From positions 62,001 to 126,000 of the forward strand of contig CAWCVR010000013.1 of the NCBI GenBank assembly GCA_963799105.1: 64,000 bases of DNA, in the 5' to 3' direction. The position numbers were made by a program, and so were the translations under genes. How positions within the stretch are numbered: position 1 is the stretch's first letter; every line of letters begins with the position of its first letter. The notes under the pieces are model-generated. The model was not told where the DNA came from. It ran no database searches and saw nothing but the letters and a program-made list of their open reading frames with translations. The DNA is from CAWCVR01 sp963799105 (GTDB taxonomy: Bacteria > Acidobacteriota > Terriglobia > Bryobacterales > Bryobacteraceae). Shown here piece by piece: positions 62,093 to 64,000 of the stretch.

Positions 62093-62821
62093 GTGATCGA
62101 TAACGTCTTCATCCTGATGCCGGCTTACAACGCCGGCGCGACCATAGAAAAGGTCTTCGCCCGCGTTCCGCCCGAGGCCCGCAAGCGCATCCGCCGATTC
62201 GTCGTGGTCGATGACGGCAGCACCGACGACACCGCCTCCGCCCTCTTGCGCCTGCAAAAGGAATACTCGGACCTGGCGCTGTTGTGGCATTCCGGCAACC
62301 GCGGCTACGGCGAAGCGCAGAAGACGCTCCTCCGGTACGCGCTCGCCGAGGGAGCCGATGTGGGAATCGTGCTGCACTCCGACGGCCAGTACTCGCCCGA
62401 AAAGATTCCAGACCTGCTCGCGCCCTTCGACAGCGGCGCCGCCGACCTGGCGCAAGGGTCGCGCATGCTCGCTGGCGGCGCACTCCGCGGCGGGATGCCG
62501 TTCTACAAGTACGTGGCCAACAAAGCGCTCACCGCAGTCGAGAACCGCGCCTTCGGCATGAAACTCGCCGAATATCACAGCGGCTACATGGTGTACTCGC
62601 GCAAGGCCATGGAGACCATCCCCTTCGAGAAGCTCTCCAACTCCTTCGATTTCGACCTGGAGATGATCGTGCTCGCAAAGGTCAAGGGACTGCGCATTGC
62701 CGAGATCGCCATTCCCACCATCTACGCCGGCGAGAAGTCGCACTTGAACCCCATCAAGTACGGCTTCGACGTGCTCTCCATCGTCCGCGCCTACCGGCGT
62801 GGCAAGTACCACGCCATGTAG
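62093..62821 (+). CDS. Family 2 glycosyltransferase (DPM1-like)
   Basis: The 242-residue enzyme has FILMPAYNAGATIEKVF, VVVDDGSTDDT, VLHSDGQYSPEKI as the DXD-type motif, GSRMLAGGALRGGMPFYKYV and FDFDLEMIVLAKVKGLRIAE. This fits undecaprenyl- or dolichyl-phosphate sugar transferases. It starts at GTG 62093, six bases after the epimerase gene, so the two are one operon. Its TAG stop lies in the first bases of a family 2 repeat. Confidence 0.9.
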   Translation: MIDNVFILMPAYNAGATIEKVFARVPPEARKRIRRFVVVDDGSTDDTASALLRLQKEYSDLALLWHSGNRGYGEAQKTLLRYALAEGADVGIVLHSDGQYSPEKIPDLLAPFDSGAADLAQGSRMLAGGALRGGMPFYKYVANKALTAVENRAFGMKLAEYHSGYMVYSRKAMETIPFEKLSNSFDFDLEMIVLAKVKGLRIAEIAIPTIYAGEKSHLNPIKYGFDVLSIVRAYRRGKYHAM

Positions 62822-62915
62822 GGCGGACGCCCCCGTCCGCAGCCGGCCCCCTGGCCGGCTTCCCGCGCACAGCGGGTCCAGGGGGACCCGCGCGGACGAG
62901 GGCCTCCGCCCTACA
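62818..62915. repeat. Family 2 four-hairpin element (copy 5 of 5)
   Basis: Forward copy with GCGGACGCCCCCGTCCGC, GCCGGCCCCCTGGCCGGC, GCGGGTCCAGGGGGACCCGC and GCGGACGAGGGCCTCCGC. It overlaps the stop codon of the preceding GT2 gene, the TAG being part of the element's GTAGGGCGG start. The following 113 bases to the next gene hold a possible TACAAT box at 62991-62996. Confidence 0.85.
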
Positions 62916-63028
62916 TCGCGGCAGCGAACCCACTTCTGCGTCGCACGCCCCGGAGAAATGCCGGCGGCTCCGTCCGCGCCCATTTTTGAATACAATAGTG
63001 CTGCCAACGAGGCCAGGAGGAAGCGGAA

Positions 63029-64000
63029 ATGAATCGACGGGTGTTCCTAAAGTCGATGGCGGCAGCGTCGGCCACCGCCTTCGTGGGTCTGCCATACGCC
63101 GAGGCCGCGTTGCCTCAGGCGTTGATCACGCGGGTTCGCATCTATCGGCCGCCCAACCTCAACCAGCTTTTCAATCAGAGCAATATGCTCTGCACGGTGG
63201 AGACCGACGCCGGCCTCACCGGCATCGGAGAAGGCGGCTCCAAGGACACCATCGAGCAGTGCGCGGGAAGCCTCATCGGCAGGAACCCGTTCCAGATCGA
63301 AACCCTGTGGCAGAGGATGTACATGGAGTGGTTCTACCCGCCCGGCCGGGAGAAGATCCACGCGTTGGGAGCGCTGGATATGGCTCTGTGGGACATCAAA
63401 GGCAAGGCTTTCCAAGCACCCGTGCACCAGTTGCTGAACGGTTCCGCGCGCGACTACCTGGAATGTTACCCAACCGGCGGACCCGGCGGCGCCGCCATGA
63501 GTTTGAAGGAGCGCGCCGCGGCCACCATCGCGGCCGGATACCGTGTCTTCCGCATCGATGGGGGAATCGGCCTCGGCGGCAACGTGTTCGATGCTCACCA
63601 GCGCGTGCGCGAGGTGGCCAAAGCCTGCAAAGAGATCCGCGAAGCCGTGGGCGAAAAGGGCGACTGGAGCGTGGACTTTCACCAGAAGTTCGATTTCGCC
63701 GACGCGCTTCGCCTCTGCCGCTTGATCGAAGAGTACGAGCCCTACCTGGTGGAAGACCCGGTGCGCGACGAACAGTTCCTCCAGGACATTCCGAAACTGC
63801 GCAAGATGACGACCTGCCCCTTGGCCGCCGGCGAGGAGTGGGGCCAGCGTTGGAATTTCAACCCGCTGGTGGAAAACCACGACATCGATTACGTCCGCGC
63901 CACCCTGCCCAACGTAGGGGGCATCACGGAAATGATGAAGATCGCGGCGCTTTGCGAGACGCATGCCATCGGAATCGTTCCGCACTTCACCGGACCCGTC
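63029..64000 (+). CDS. Tat-exported enolase-superfamily enzyme (mandelate racemase/galactonate dehydratase-like), 3' end outside window
   Basis: ATG 63029 follows AGGAGGAA and opens a twin-arginine signal (NRRVFLKSMAAASATAFVG). The mature part has the MR/MLE capping domain and barrel: GEGGSKDTIEQC, LDMALWDIKGKAFQAPVHQL, SVDFHQKFDFADAL (first metal-ligand strand), YLVEDPVRDE and LAAGEEWGQRWNF. The His-bearing IVPHFTGPV is at the window edge. This fits the galactonate/acid-sugar dehydratase group. The 324 visible residues are open to the last base. Tat export implies folding before transport; the substrate is not known. Confidence 0.87.
   Translation, partial: MNRRVFLKSMAAASATAFVGLPYAEAALPQALITRVRIYRPPNLNQLFNQSNMLCTVETDAGLTGIGEGGSKDTIEQCAGSLIGRNPFQIETLWQRMYMEWFYPPGREKIHALGALDMALWDIKGKAFQAPVHQLLNGSARDYLECYPTGGPGGAAMSLKERAAATIAAGYRVFRIDGGIGLGGNVFDAHQRVREVAKACKEIREAVGEKGDWSVDFHQKFDFADALRLCRLIEEYEPYLVEDPVRDEQFLQDIPKLRKMTTCPLAAGEEWGQRWNFNPLVENHDIDYVRATLPNVGGITEMMKIAALCETHAIGIVPHFTGPV

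Noticed and set aside
60950..63007. 685-residue minus-strand frame
   Set aside because: Antisense to the epimerase and GT2 genes and passes through a repeat; no recognisable domain.

Overview
The window looks like chromosomal DNA from a high-GC Acidobacteriota, most like the Solibacter/Bryobacter group. This is inferred from gene families, not from a marker phylogeny. The signs are four very large TonB-receptor-like outer-membrane proteins with N-terminal carboxypeptidase-regulatory domains (1092-4619, 13601-16723, 29298-32879, 40704-43832), a frameshifted VWFA-type secreted protein, an IPTL-CTERM-like protein, an MJ0619/Tes-like radical SAM enzyme of the kind linked to membrane-spanning lipids, and many GC-rich hairpin repeats between genes.

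Layout. 1-4.6 kb: end of argS, a CoA-binding protein and a large receptor. 4.9-8.97 kb: a degenerate segment of about 4 kb bounded by an intact tRNA-Leu(UAG) gene and a same-strand copy of that tRNA's 3' half. This is the geometry left by integration into a tRNA gene. It holds a chimeric histidine-kinase remnant, an S41-peptidase gene with one in-frame TAA, and nested inverted repeats. 9.5-16.7 kb: mscL with a zinc ribbon, an rpiB-deoC pair with microcompartment-like extensions, a GAF-GAF-SpoIIE phosphatase and a second receptor. 17-25.3 kb: proline dehydrogenase, a class A penicillin-binding protein, two TPR genes each broken by one extra G, and a membrane acyltransferase. 25.4-33.6 kb: the IPTL-CTERM-like protein, a frameshifted VWFA gene downstream of a glycine-rich receptor, and a nucleotidyltransferase-fold gene. 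34-44.2 kb: the Tes-like radical SAM gene, argD-like aminotransferase, M1 metallopeptidase, porin, and a receptor followed by a TonB-C protein.

44.2-51.2 kb: a leuABCD operon on the minus strand with a divergent LysR gene and a good promoter between them. Beyond leuD lie a HEAT-repeat gene, a 23-bp tandem array and a remnant of a second leuD 3' end. 51.2-55.8 kb: bacterioferritin, two small proteins, gamma-glutamyltransferase, and a compact DUF488-DUF488-dual-OB operon. 55.8-62.8 kb: envelope glycan genes (a GT-C-like membrane protein, a TMTC-like TPR protein, two GT2 glycosyltransferases, an ArnA-like epimerase/decarboxylase). The window ends inside a Tat-exported enolase-superfamily enzyme.

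The best leads are the Tes-like enzyme, the tRNA-Leu-bounded segment, the rpiB-deoC pair whose RpiB lacks the usual active-site Cys, the DUF488-DUF488-dual-OB operon, and two dispersed hairpin-repeat families that sit within a few bases of gene ends. All frameshifts found act as one extra base, so sequencing error must be weighed against real gene decay. No CRISPR array, rRNA, transposase or integrase was seen.
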